Of a DNA stretch of 64,000 nucleotides, positions 21,721 to 33,246 are shown in pieces. Numbering within the stretch: position 1 is the stretch's first letter; each line of letters begins with the position of its first letter. The notes under the pieces are model-generated. The model was not told the origin of the DNA. It did no database searches and saw only the letters and a program-made list of their open reading frames with translations. This DNA is from Mycteria americana (Eukaryota > Chordata > Aves > Ciconiiformes > Ciconiidae): contig NC_134367.1 in assembly GCF_035582795.1 (NCBI RefSeq), positions 107,618,062-107,682,061 of the forward strand. Reading direction: 5' to 3'. The translations under genes and the position numbers were made by a program.

Positions 21721-21813
21721 GTGCTGGAGGGGACGGAGGGGCCGGGGAATGCTGGAGGGGTTGAGGGTGATGGAGGGGCTGGGGATGCTGGAGGGGACGG
21801 AGGGGCTGGAGGG
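21721..21813 (+). repeat. G-rich minisatellite
   Basis: Irregular tandem copies of a GCTGGAGGGGACGGAGGGG-like unit. Runs of four G recur at short spacing, so the + strand has high G-quadruplex potential. It sits inside the CpG-rich domain 6 kb downstream of HLX. Confidence 0.8.
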
Positions 21814-22889
21814 TTTCCTGCGCCCAGCAGCCGAAAAGAGGAGTCGAGGGCGGGGCGGGGGGGAGAGACAACACTCCACAGACCACGGCAGCCCCATTTC
21901 CCGGGTAATGTGTCACCAGCCATGTAAGTCAACTATTCAGGGGTCAAAGACGGCTGATAAATCACGCCGAGCGCGGATTTTATCCTCCTCACGGCACCGT
22001 TGTTACCGGCCTCTGCTGACCCGCTCCGCGGCCGTGCCCCGGTACCGGCCCCGGGCGAGGCGGCAGCGCAGATGCCAAATTAAGAGGCACTTTCTTTCCC
22101 CCTCTTTTACGTCCGCTGACTCGAGCGGCAGCCCAAAGCCGTCCCTCCGGGAAAAACGCCGCCTGCCGCGGCTCCGCAGCCCCGCAGGGACCGGGCGCTG
22201 CGCGGTGCCCCGGGCAGGGAGGAGGCGGCGGGGGTTTATCGGGAAGGCAGGAGGGGAAGGCTGGGGCCGGGGCTCTCCTCCATTTCTCCCTTTCTTCCTT
22301 TCTTCCCTCGGCTCAGGCACTCTCTCCCTTAACCCTTCCGCAGGCGGGCTGCCTGCAGGCGGGGGAGTCCGCCAGGCCCTGCCCGATTTAAGCCGGGCTA
22401 CGGAGGGCGCTGACCCGTGCGGGACCGGGACAGACCCCCCCAGCTCCGCCGGGACCCCCGAGCCTCCAGCCTGTGCCTGACCCCAGCCCCGGAAAGCGAG
22501 GAGGAAGAGGATGAGATGCGGCGGGGAGCCGGCCCGTCTCCCCGAAAACATCCCGGTACAATTCGCTTCACCGTGCTCTATTTCCAAGGGCAGATCCCCA
22601 TGTGGAGCGTTTGGCCCGAGTGGCCCCTTCCCCGGAGAGCCCCTTCCCGCCCCCACCCACCGGTGTCTGCGACCGCAGCCGTGACCGGTTAGCAGTCGGC
22701 GTGTGAGGAAGGGTCTCCACTTTCTCCTCAAGCAAGCCCTTGGGGACGTGTCCGGGAGGGCTGGGAAGGGTGCAGTCCTGATGGCCTCCCCCAGGCTGCG
22801 GGGTGCCCCGGCCCCCGCCGGCCCTCGGTACCGCAACCCGGCCCGGGCGACCCCGCGGCACCGGCCGGATCGGGCCCCTCTCTCCGGCT

Positions 22890-23160
22890 ACAGTAGACGT
22901 GTTTATTTGCGCTCGCACCCCTCCCCATAAATCCCCCCATCTATAATCATTATCTACATGGAAACTTTTGCCCCCTGCAGCCCCCAGGACACCCCCACCC
23001 CCCCCCCCACCCCCAGTTAGCGGTGATGATTTTAAAAGCATGCGATGATCTAAGCCCTAATACTAATATTATGCATCATTTGGACAGGATAACCATGCCA
23101 CCTTGTCAAACGCTGCCTCTTTACACAACCCATTTGCTGCATCGCAGAGTCATAACGGCG
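22890..23160. promoter_or_regulatory. Candidate conserved enhancer with POU and forkhead words
   Basis: AT-rich island containing TGTTTATTT (22900-22908, forkhead), ATAATCATTATC (about 22943-22954), the palindrome TAATATTA overlapping ATTATGCAT (23064-23076, POU-like) and ACCTTGTCAAA. It is interrupted by a C-rich stretch at 22986-23014. No coding or transposon signal is present. Enhancer function is an inference. Confidence 0.35.
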
Positions 23161-24116
23161 GTGATGGATGGGCCGGGGACCCCCCCGGCGCCCCCCCGGC
23201 GCGGGGAGGAATGCGGGCGGGCGGAGCCCCCGGCCCGCACCCCGCCGGCGACAATTTATAGTCTGTATATGTTTGCTGGCTCCAGATATCGGCAACGTAA
23301 TGGATGGTTATATTTTATGAATCCGAGCCTCGGATCTAGGGACTCGGGAGTCCCTTCCTTGTATGGTGCACTCCTGTCTCGCCCTTAATCCGCCCGGCAG
23401 GCAATAAACTTCCCCGCTAAATGCGCCGGGAGATAACGGTCAACTTTTATTGATTACAAGAAAACGCTCGAAACTAAATAAAGGGCTTTTATGAGGATCC
23501 CTGCGAAGAGCCTTTTCTCCGCAACCACTAAGCGCAACACCGACGTTTTACTGTGCGTAAGCTGTGAACTTGCGTAGCTATGAGCGTCGGAGCGGGCGAA
23601 AGGCAGAGGACGAGCGAAGAGCACCGGCGATGCTCGCCGAGAGGAGCCGAGCTCGGAGGTGCCGCCGGGCTGCGGACCCGGAGGGTGCCCGGCGACCCTC
23701 CGCGTTCCCCCGGTCCCTCGCTCTTCGCCCTCGACAAAGGGAGCGGTGCGGGAATCGCTCCCAAACCCCAGAGCAGGGAGCGCTGGGGAGCAGCGAAGGA
23801 GATGCCGGGCAGGGGAAGGGCGGAAAGTCGTCTCACACAAGCGTTTGAAGGGGGACCTCGGGAAAGTTACTGCCCGGGCGTACCTGGAGGGGAGGATGCG
23901 GGGGAGTCCGCTCGCGTTTTCACGTGGATGATCGTGGGAGGTTGCTCCCCTTCCCCCCCCCTCCCCCTTTTCCCCCCCCGTTTCCACAGGCCTGGGTGGC
24001 GAAGGTGTGAGGAGAGAGGAGGATTTATTTGTGGTACTTTTTTATGCCGACCGTCGTCTTTATAGCCTTAGAGGTGCCAGGGGCGTTAAAGTTTCCGCCT
24101 GGAAGAGGGATGATAT

Positions 24117-24133
24117 GGGGGGGGGGGGGGGGG
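24117..24133 (+). repeat. G17 homopolymer
   Basis: Seventeen consecutive G near the downstream edge of the CpG-rich domain. The true length may differ from the assembled one. Confidence 0.85.
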
Positions 24134-24389
24134 TCCGGCACGGAGCAGCCGGGCTCTGCCCCGGGGCAAGGCGGGGACCTGCCGGGGGGCTTCGGTCTCC
24201 CCGGGGGCTGCACCTCCCCTCCCCTCCCCGCCACAGCCGAGGGCGCGGAGCGCGTCGGGGGGAACGGCTCGTTTCGGCCACAGCCCGCAGCAGCACACGG
24301 GAGGGGGCTGCCAAGGGCATCACCCCCCCCCCCCGGGGCAGGATCGAGCCCTGCCTTTGAAAGAGCAGCGATCGCACCCTTTTTTGTGT

Positions 24390-25330
24390 GGCGGCGCTTA
24401 ATATTTTGAGCACGATCCTCTCGTAAATTGCTCAAGATGTTCCGTGGCTTCATTACTGTTGTTATTTCTGTCCGTAGGCGGCTGGCTCGGAAGTCCCAAA
24501 CACATTATTTTCTCCTGCAACCTCATTGCCAGCCTTCGAGAGCAAGGGGCAAACGTTGTTTAGCTTTTTTTTTCTCTTTCCTTCTTCTTGTTCTGTTTGC
24601 CACACTTTGGAAAGGTAACTGTAAAATCACTCAGTGTCTGCCTGTTGTATCGCATTTTACTGGAAAGCTATAAAACTGTCTTATTCCCTGATGTTTCTTG
24701 ATTAACTTATGAGCATAAAGGAAATGCTTGAATAGTGTTCCCTCTGCGGTTTTTCTTTCGGCGAGGGGAAGCCAAGGGAAGATGCTAATATTGTCAACTT
24801 ATTTTACAATTTATACCGGCTGCCCAAACAGTGTGTATATACAAACGAAGGCGCAGCGGGGTTCAGTGTCTTAAATGCAGCCCATATATTTCAGAGATCA
24901 TACTCGCCTTGATAGCTGGGCCAGCGAATTATTTAGCCTGCCCGTTATTGCTGTTAAAACGTTGGCTTCCATTTAAATAAACAAAGCGATCCAGAGCCAT
25001 TTATCAGTTCCGCAGAGGTCCAGTTAACAGGATGTCCCGGCAGCGACAGTGTGTGCTTATCCAGTCCTGCTCGCACCGTACAGGATTCCCCCCTCCCGCT
25101 AATAACCTGCACATGGGCCCTTGGCTTCCCCATGCAAACGCCCTCCCCTCCAGCCCGCCATGTGCTTACACTTAACTTTATCTCTAATACATGTGGCTGT
25201 CTATGCATACACATATAATATTATGGTGGAAACACATGGCTGGTCTTTTTTTTTAATTAAGATTTTTTTTCTTTGAAGCTGCAGCCCGTGAAGCTTCGTG
25301 AGGAATATTTAGCCCATTAGCTGAATTAGC
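24390..25330. promoter_or_regulatory. Candidate conserved non-coding region at the CpG-domain edge
   Basis: Immediately after the last CpG-rich block the sequence becomes AT-rich and non-repetitive, with many unbroken words such as TTGTCAACTTATTTTACAA (24794-24812), CCATTTAAATAAACAAAGCG (24970-24989) and TTAGCCCATTAGCTGAATTA (25309-25328). No open frame is protein-like. I infer one or more cis-regulatory elements. Confidence 0.3.
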
Positions 25331-28300
25331 TGGCGAGAATCAAACTCGAACAGAAAGGACACGAGCATTGCTACTTGCAGAACTGGAAAACATTTGGAAG
25401 GTTGTTATATACCCTTCAGGTCATAAATTAATAGTTGATTTATTCTTCAATCAGGAAAAAGCCATTAAGGTTTGCTCAGCTCTGGTCTGTGGGAAAATAA
25501 TTTCTTTGATTGAGTTCCCCCTAAAGACCCCCAGAAGTTTTCTCTCCTCTGTCATGAACAGTCTGCTCTTTCCTGTCTTCCGGACGGAGGGAAGAGTAGG
25601 ACCTCCGGAGAAAAGCAGCTTTCCAGCATCTTGAATTTCACTTTGCATCTTTCTTCCTACCTGTTGATTTAATTTCTTTTTGCATTCGGGACCTTTCTAA
25701 ATCCATCAAGTGAAAACTATGGAATAATGAGAGTGGTGTACCATCTTTTATCAGCTTTTTCTTCCTTGTTGGTGGCCAATATTGCAGCTCTGAAGGAAAC
25801 AGACATTTGCAGGGGACGACTGAGGAGTGGGAAAGCATGGCATGGAAAGAAATTCAATCTGAGGAATGAGAGGAATGGATAAAAAAAGGCAGGGCTGATG
25901 ACTTTTTCATTGCATAGATTTCCTACAGGAGCAGTGGTTACCGATCCCTGGTCCGCTTGTTTATTTAGTGTGTTTCTGAAATGCATGAGCTCCTAAGCTG
26001 GCCCGTGTCACTGGAGCGCTCCACGCTTCCATGGACGAGCCCCAGACCTGGCCCACAGCCTTGCCACTAGAAAGAAGAACTTCTCCAGCCCATCCACCCA
26101 CTGGCAGCGATGCGAGGTCGCTGTGCACCATTTAGTGACTTGCTCCCCACCCCATCTGGTGTCACACTGAACCCCAGAGACCATCAGGCTGCTTCTGTGA
26201 GGCTGGGAATTTGACATCAAAGGGCCATTTGCCTTGAAGGTAATCAGACTTTCTCCTTCCTTCTTTGCATTCAGATTTGCAGGGTGCTACTTTAGGGATC
26301 CCTCTGTCTGATGTTGATGCAGATGCAGGTCAGAGGATCCCCTGTGGCACAGGAACTGGCAGTGAGTGGATGTGAACCCAGCATGGTGGCCATCCATCCC
26401 CACGAACGGTGGGTAAGTGTGAGCTGGGTGGTCCCTGTGGCAGGAGCAGACACGCTACTGAAGCCTTGAGCCCTGTCCGGCTCTCCTTCAGTAAGTGCCC
26501 CATGGACTGCTCCAACCTCAACCCCCACTGTCCCTCCTGGGCCAAATTTCAGTAGGACCCCAAATCCTGGTCTGTCATTTTAGTCTGATGGGTTACAACA
26601 CTATGTGGTTCAGTGGGAACCGGCCTGGGCAGCAGTGCAACCTCACGATGTTCCCGTTGTTAAAACTGGACACATCGAGACTTGTCCTGAGAAACGCAGA
26701 GCACTCTTTCCTTCCATCCTTCACTTTCTGTAAAGGTTGAAGCAAATCCACCATATAGATGTGTGCTTTTGCGTGGACCTCTGCCCTAGTGATGAGGCTC
26801 ACTCAAGTCAACAACCCAGGAACCTGCAGCGGTGAAAACCCCTGTTGAGATCCGTCCTGTTAAAGGTGGTAACTGAAATTAGGGGTTTTCTGCTGGGGAA
26901 GTTTCAACGTTGGGGCTAAGTTTTACTGGACTAATGCATCATGAGCAAGGCTTACTTAGGCCTAACTTTGTCCCAAATTATTTGCCAGCTCTACTACCTG
27001 TATAACCATGAATGAGGCAGAAGAAGAAACAGGGCAAAAAGGAAAAGCGATAGCACTAAGCCTGCTGACACAGATTGTAGTTGTTTAATCGATTTTTAAC
27101 CTTTTTTTTTTTTTTAGTTTGGCATGATAAAGTATTTTAAAGGCAATTTACACAAGGCACAGCAGGTAAGATTCCTTGAATGACATTGTTTAAAAAAGGC
27201 TGGTATGGAATAGTAATCAGAAAAATGAGTCAAATGAGAGCCTAGGCTCCTCCCTGTAGGAAAGAAATGCTAAGTGGGGATTTTTCATCCGTAGTTGTCT
27301 TTTTTTTAAAGTAGTTTCCTAAAATATTCCTTGTGATACCTATAGTGGGCCTTGCACACATTTTCTTGAGCAATTATTTAATCTGCTGTTGCACTGGAAT
27401 GTTGAATTGTTTTCAGCTTTAGCTCTCCTAAGCCTGTCTCTAGTGCAGTGAAAGCTTTTGCCTTGGTACTAACTAGTTGTGTGCAAGAATTGGTTCATAG
27501 GGGTTTGGTGCCCAAAGCTGCCAAATGTGAATTGGAGACCACTTCTGACGGAAGGCTGAACTGTTCCCCTCCAAAACAGCCTTGCTAAAAGGCAAGAGGC
27601 ACCTTCTGTAAACAAGTATTTCTGGGAACAATTTTTTTTTCTCTTTCAGATTGATTTTGTCCCTTGAAATGTGAGATTGATCCAAAATGCCTAAGAGGAT
27701 ATTGGAGAAGGTTCATCTGAGGTAATAACCTTATCCTTGTGCTCCTTGATAAGACAATGTTAGCTGAGAAAGGTAGCAATGATGAAGTGACACATACTTT
27801 TTATTATGATTCTTATGACTGGTTTAATTTTCTCTTACTACCTGGGAACATGACTTGAAAATGCATAGGTATCCCATGCTTGACTGAGATAAAACATTCC
27901 CATCCACGGTGGAGTGCAGCGTTCCTGAGAGACAATTGCTTGTAACTCCCCTTTGCTAACTAACAGATTCAGTTTGTTCTCGCTCAGGCATGTGAAACAA
28001 ATCCAGCTTTCAGCTGCTACATTTATTTTTTGTTTCCAGTGCAGATCTGTTTGCTTGGTATAATTTTTTCAAAACTTTGATTTCTGGATTGCACCATCAA
28101 TGTTAATGTGCGAGGATTAAGCTTACTTTGCTCATGGAGGTGCCCTACTGCAAGACCACAACAGAGACTTGTGCAGCACACAGAGCACATTACAGTGAAA
28201 AGCCACCTGTTGAAATGGTAGAGATCATGCCATTTTTTAACACGTGCACAGTAAAAAAATGGAAAGATGGGCTGTCTGAGGCTTTCCAAAGCCAAGGGTT

Positions 28301-28584
28301 GTTGAAATCTTGATGGAAGAACACACTCCTTCACTTCTATGCCTCTGAAATACAAAATATGCGTTAAAAGTGATAGACTTGAAGCCAAAGCAAACAATTT
28401 CATAAGCTAAACTTGAATACTTTTACTTGCAAATAGTGATCTTGCGATGACAGATTCATTTTTCCAGCTCTGGCAAATTTGTTTCTACTACAGCATTGCT
28501 GGAAATTACCCTGCAAGTGTTTTTATAAACCTTTCGTACCGTGAAGGACTCCATGTAGGACACATTATTCAGACGAAGGGAGGA
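25331..28584. other. Intergenic DNA, no gene recognised
   Basis: Mixed AT-leaning sequence with no recognisable exon, RNA gene, intact repeat or strong structure. Confidence 0.5.
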
Positions 28585-29312
28585 CCTCATGGCTATCAGC
28601 AAGGTGGGTCTACATAAGTATCATAGAATCATGGAATAGTTTGTGTTGGAAGGGACCTTAAAGATCATCTAGTTCCACCCCCCCTGCCATGGGCAGGGAC
28701 ACCTTCCACTAGATCAGGTTGCTCAAAGCCTCATCCAACCTGGCCTTGAACACTTCCAGGGAAAGGGCATCCACAACTTCTCAACAAGTAGTTTTGAGTT
28801 TTGCCTTTTGCAATTGAAAGCCCTGGTAGTCTGGGTTGCCTTCAGATTTGCAGATGTACCATTTTATCTTCTGCTTCCCACCTTGTCTGCCCAGTCCATA
28901 CTCAGTGTTTCCCCCTGTAGCCTACTTTCTTCTCCTGACAGAGGCTGATCTGTTTAGCTGCTGGTCTCACTGACTGTGCCAGATATGGGGGTGGATGGAC
29001 CTGCAAACGCTTTGTGTCCCATGTTTGGAGGAAAGTCTTTAGCTAGCTATCTGCCCTGTGTTTTCCAAGGGCACGGACAGACAGACCCAGAGCCATAGGA
29101 GAGATGGTGCATGGAGGACAAGAGAAGAGCGTGCCTTGCTGTGAAATGTCTCATACAGACACAAGGAAACGTGAGGGGAGACTTGCTCTGTAGGAGCTCA
29201 GGGTAGCCTTGAAGCTGACTGCAGACCAGCAAGGTATCTCACCTCATGGTTACCAGCAATGTGGATTTGCATGAGAAGTCCCCAGCTTCTGCCTTCTGCA
29301 GTTGAAAACCCT
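28585..29312 (+). repeat. Local duplication, one copy split by a CR1 insertion
   Basis: The segment starting CCTCATGGCTATCAGCAA at 28585 reappears about 657 bp downstream at 29242 as CCTCATGGTTACCAGCAA. After the CR1 in the first copy the match resumes: TTGCCTTTTGCAATTGAAAG (28801-28820) against CTGCCTTCTGCAGTTGAAAA (29289-29308). The second copy has no CR1 and so shows the pre-insertion state. Similarity is roughly 80 percent by eye. Confidence 0.6.
28620..28786 (-). mobile_element. CR1 LINE, 5'-truncated 3' end
   Basis: Reverse-complement orientation. It starts TCATAGAATCATGGAATAG, followed by GTTGGAAGGGACCTTAAAGA, CATCTAGTTCCACCCC, CCATGGGCAGGGACACCTTC and CAACCTGGCCTTGAACACTT. These are canonical words of the avian CR1 3' region. 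No reverse-transcriptase coding remains. It is the longest CR1 copy in the window and the best sign that the DNA is avian. Confidence 0.95.
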
Positions 29313-32300
29313 TTAGATTTCCTTGGCTAGGGGCAGATACTTGATTATTGGTATGTTAACCAACTGCTAGAGGCCCAAGATGCTCTCTTCTTCCTTGGAA
29401 ACAGTTTCCCCAGTGTTGAGTCTGATTGACATTTGGTTACTCACTCAAGTATGCAATAACTATCCTACTCACTACCCACCAGCCACAAAACCCCACTGCC
29501 GCTGATGATGTGCTCTCTCTCTGAAGGTCTTCCAGGCCCTTGAGCAATGTGGTGCCATACATACTAGGAAACAATTTACTGCAGTGTTATCAGGTGGTAA
29601 TTTCCCCCCCATATCCCTCACCCAGAGCTGTCTTACCGCTCCTGCTCTCTGACGATCTGCGTCACACTGAGCTTTCTATTAAAAATTGACACTGAAAATA
29701 AACCAGCGGCTTTTTTACTTAGCCCCCCTCAGTCTAAAAAAGCCCAACAATCCAAATAACCAACCAAAACGCCAAACAAAAACAGATGTGGAAACCAACA
29801 GAAAAAGGAGGAGTAGGAATACCCTTTCTTTCCCTAAATAAAATACCACGGTTTATTATGTCTGCATATGTATGAATGCTCGAGGAGGACAGAAAAGTCA
29901 TTTTTATTAGGCAAATAATGCCATTCTTAATTCCCTCACGGGAAGCTGGAAAACCCCTTCAAAAACCTTGGGGCCACCTTTAGCCAAGGGGTGATGGGCT
30001 GACGTGCAGAGGTCATGCTCAAGCACCCCACGCCTCTGTGCTGTCCCCCGTCCCCAGGGCCAGTCATTTCCACCTCCAAACCATTTTTTTTCCACTCAGG
30101 GCATTTCCCAGACCTGTTTGCCACCAGTTTGAAAGCTGCCCTGTGTACAGCCGTGACGGAGAGGAGGGAGGTGATGCGCTACCACCGCTGCAGAAGAAGC
30201 ACGGTGTGCACCACCCACATCACCAGCAGCTCCATCGCTGCACGGCTCCTGCCTGTACTGCCGTCACCACCGCCCCACACGCGGGCGCTGGTGCAAGGGT
30301 TGGCCACGCACGGTGAATTTGAGAAAGACCTTGTATTCACGCCTTCTTCCACCACAAACACCCTGTCCTGTAACTCCGAACCTCAGTTTCCTATCATTAG
30401 GTGCGGTGGGAAAAAGGGCTATTTAAATACCGGTGAAGACTGGATTCAGGATGCGGGTATGTTTTAAATTAAGGTGTGATTTTAAACTAATAAAACTAAA
30501 CCTTACCAAAAGGCTTGGACGTGTACTTACTTCAGTTTAAATTTGGACCATTTAGGTTGCTCTTAAATCATACTATACATATAACTGTATTTTGACTCAC
30601 TTTTAAACTAAAATAAAAATATCCAGACAGTGCTTTGCACAGCTGTTTAACAACTGTTAAATACATAAATAGACATCACGTACTAAAATACTGTGTTGAT
30701 ATGAGCCATATAAACAGAAGAGAGCAGAAATACAGTAGTCTTTTTAACCTGATCTAATTTTGTGTCTAGACAAGCTTTACTCAGCATCAGAGTCTGCCTC
30801 ATTGTTGCTTACTGGTACTTGGAGAGAATACGGTTTTGGTAGGTACAGCACGGTCTTGCTTCCCAATGTTATTAATTTTCTTCGTGGGCTGACGTCTCTA
30901 AGAAAAATGGCAAAAACATTTCCAAGGCTGCCACTGGAGTCATGGGATGTTTTTCCCATGGATCCATGGGTCCTCGGTAACAACAAATGTTGCTGGGCCA
31001 AGTGAGAAGCCTGCAACCCTTTTAGTGCTATTAATATCATGGTTCTGCTCATGGCTGATGGGATACTTCGAAGGCAAAGGGAAAGAGTAAAAGATGAGAA
31101 AGAGATGGAGGAAGGGTATAACGCTTTCCCTTTTATCTGCATTTTTCTGTGCAAAAGAATAGGACTTCTGCCAAGGCCTTTATTTATCCGTTGCTATGAA
31201 AATCACTTTGTGTCCTAGTTTCAGCAGCATTAATATATTTTTTTTCAGTAAGTGATTATGTTTTATGACCAGTTTAGACTTATATGGAGGTGCAGTAATA
31301 TGCTATAAAACTCTACGCCGTAAGCTGTATACAGGACATATCAACTAGTCTAAAGTGATTACATTAATAAGAGAAGAGCTAATCCTTCTCACAATTTCAT
31401 GTTATAGCAGATGAGCTCACTGCTCCTGAGGAAGACATTAAATCACATTTGTGTAGAAGGTAGAGAGACCCGCTACGCGACTACTGTTTCAAGAAAATAT
31501 GATGCAGATACAGTCCTAGATCCAAGTATGGAAATTAGCTGGTGGGCCCCTCAGGCTTTCTGGCAACCCACATGCTATGGAGGAAGAAGAAACAGCTGCT
31601 CCAGCTATCACTGGAAAAGATGACAGTGAAGGGAATTAAGCCTCGCAAAAGGGTCCAGGTCCCTGCGAAGGAGCCGCGGGGCCTCGGGCCGGTGCCGTCA
31701 TGGAAAGCCATGGCGTCACCAAACGTGGCAGCGAGCCGGGCTCCTGTTCCGGCACGCACTGAAGCAAAGGAGAGGTTTGCTGGGGGGTTCGACAGGGAGC
31801 GCACGGGGTGTCTCACATGTGTGCGTGCACAAACGCATACCTGTGCTCTCCCTGTGCCCGGCCGAGCATTCCTCAGTCAAGGCATGAGATACCAGCCTTT
31901 ATGTTGAGGCTGGTTGTGACAAATCTGCATTGATACAATAAATAAATGTGACTGAGGTTGGCAGTTCAAACAAGCTACGAGGAGCCACCACAAATCAGCT
32001 TGTCATGTTGCCACCAGCTTTACAATCAATCTCCCATAAAGGGCTTAGGCTCTGACTCCTTTCTTCAGTTTGCTTATTTTTGTGGGCTAACTGGCTGCAA
32101 GGGAGTCACTAAAGGATGACTGGACTCAGACCTTTCTGTTTTAAAAGGAGCGAAGCACTCTTACACTTTAGTGGTAGAGCCTACTTGAAAAAAAAAAAAG
32201 GGATCAGGAGAAAAGCAAACAAAAGCCATCCACCTCTGCGCTAATGGTTTGGGTCTAGCCCGGACAGTCAGAAAGGCTTGTTAGAAAATGCTGCTGAAGC

Positions 32301-33201
32301 GGGGAAAACTGTGGGCAGCTAGGGCTGGAGCAGTTGTTGTACTATAATAAATGAAGCCCTGGTTTGTACCCTTTGAATGCTGCGCAGTTAATCCCCATCA
32401 CATGGTTAAAATCAACTTTTGGATTCCCTCACTGTTACCTCTTTCCCTTCTGGCCTCAGCCCCGTGTCCTGCTTTCCCCCCGAGGATGCTCTCATGGAGG
32501 ACCTTCACCCACCCCTCTCGACAGGCTGGGCTCAGAAATGAAGCATCTCCCCCCTGGCAAAGCAGGTCCGTGTGGCCCCTGGTGGGTGCGAGCTCAGGTC
32601 CTGGCGATGTCGACCTCAACCTTTCGGCTGGGGTGGTGCGAGACCAGACCATACCCATACCTTTACCTTTCCCTTTCCCATATAGTTGGTGCCAGAGGGG
32701 CTCACCTCCTCTGGCTTTGGCTGGCCAAGAGGGCCCTCTGCACTCAGGGGGGACAATGGGGTGCCTCCTCAGGCATTTTTGAGATTTCTACCCTAAATGC
32801 TTTGGAGCAGGGACTCTCCTTTTGGGTACGTGGACACCTTGCCGAGCTGAACAGGACCTTCATTTTTGGCGGTCAAAGCCAGCGTAGCCACAACAATAAA
32901 AACAAGAAGAACAACTCAGAAATAAGGCATCCAGCTAGAGCATCGTGCAGGAACAACACAACCCAACCTCTTTTGCTTTTACCTTTCCTGCTATTCTGAA
33001 CCAGGCTAATGGTTTCCATGTTTTTTCCACAATGACTCCCAAATGTTTTTTCCTGATCAGCATGCTGAATGGCTGTTTCATTTAGCACATAATCATTAGC
33101 TTCACTCCTTGCTACCAGACACGTCATTTTGCCTTTGCCTTCACTGAAAGGCATTTGCCATCTGCTGATTCACTCATAACAATATCGGTGTTGTAATATT
33201 G
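29313..33201. other. Intergenic DNA, no gene recognised
   Basis: Contains only short open frames without family resemblance. A moderately GC-rich patch lies at 30000-30330 and another at 31650-31880. Nothing else is recognised. Confidence 0.5.

Positions 33202-33246
<45 letters not shown>
33202..33246 (+). repeat. (AAT)15 microsatellite
   Basis: About 15 uninterrupted ATA/AAT units, which also create a spurious poly-isoleucine frame. A pure trinucleotide run of this length is probably polymorphic. Confidence 0.97.

Larger units (their letters stand above)
7740..24360. other. Long CpG-rich domain around HLX
   Basis: Dense CpG and GC-rich sequence extends far beyond the promoter. Blocks are seen at about 7790-9050, 9390-10000, 11220-15400, 16000-18900, 19330-19520, 20130-21370, 22000-22900, 23170-23260 and 23580-24360, separated by AT-rich islands. 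Composition changes sharply at both ends. Long clusters of CpG islands are typical of Polycomb-regulated developmental transcription-factor genes. The many long open frames on both strands are explained by scarcity of AT-rich stop codons, not by coding. No gene other than HLX is recognised inside. Confidence 0.75.
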
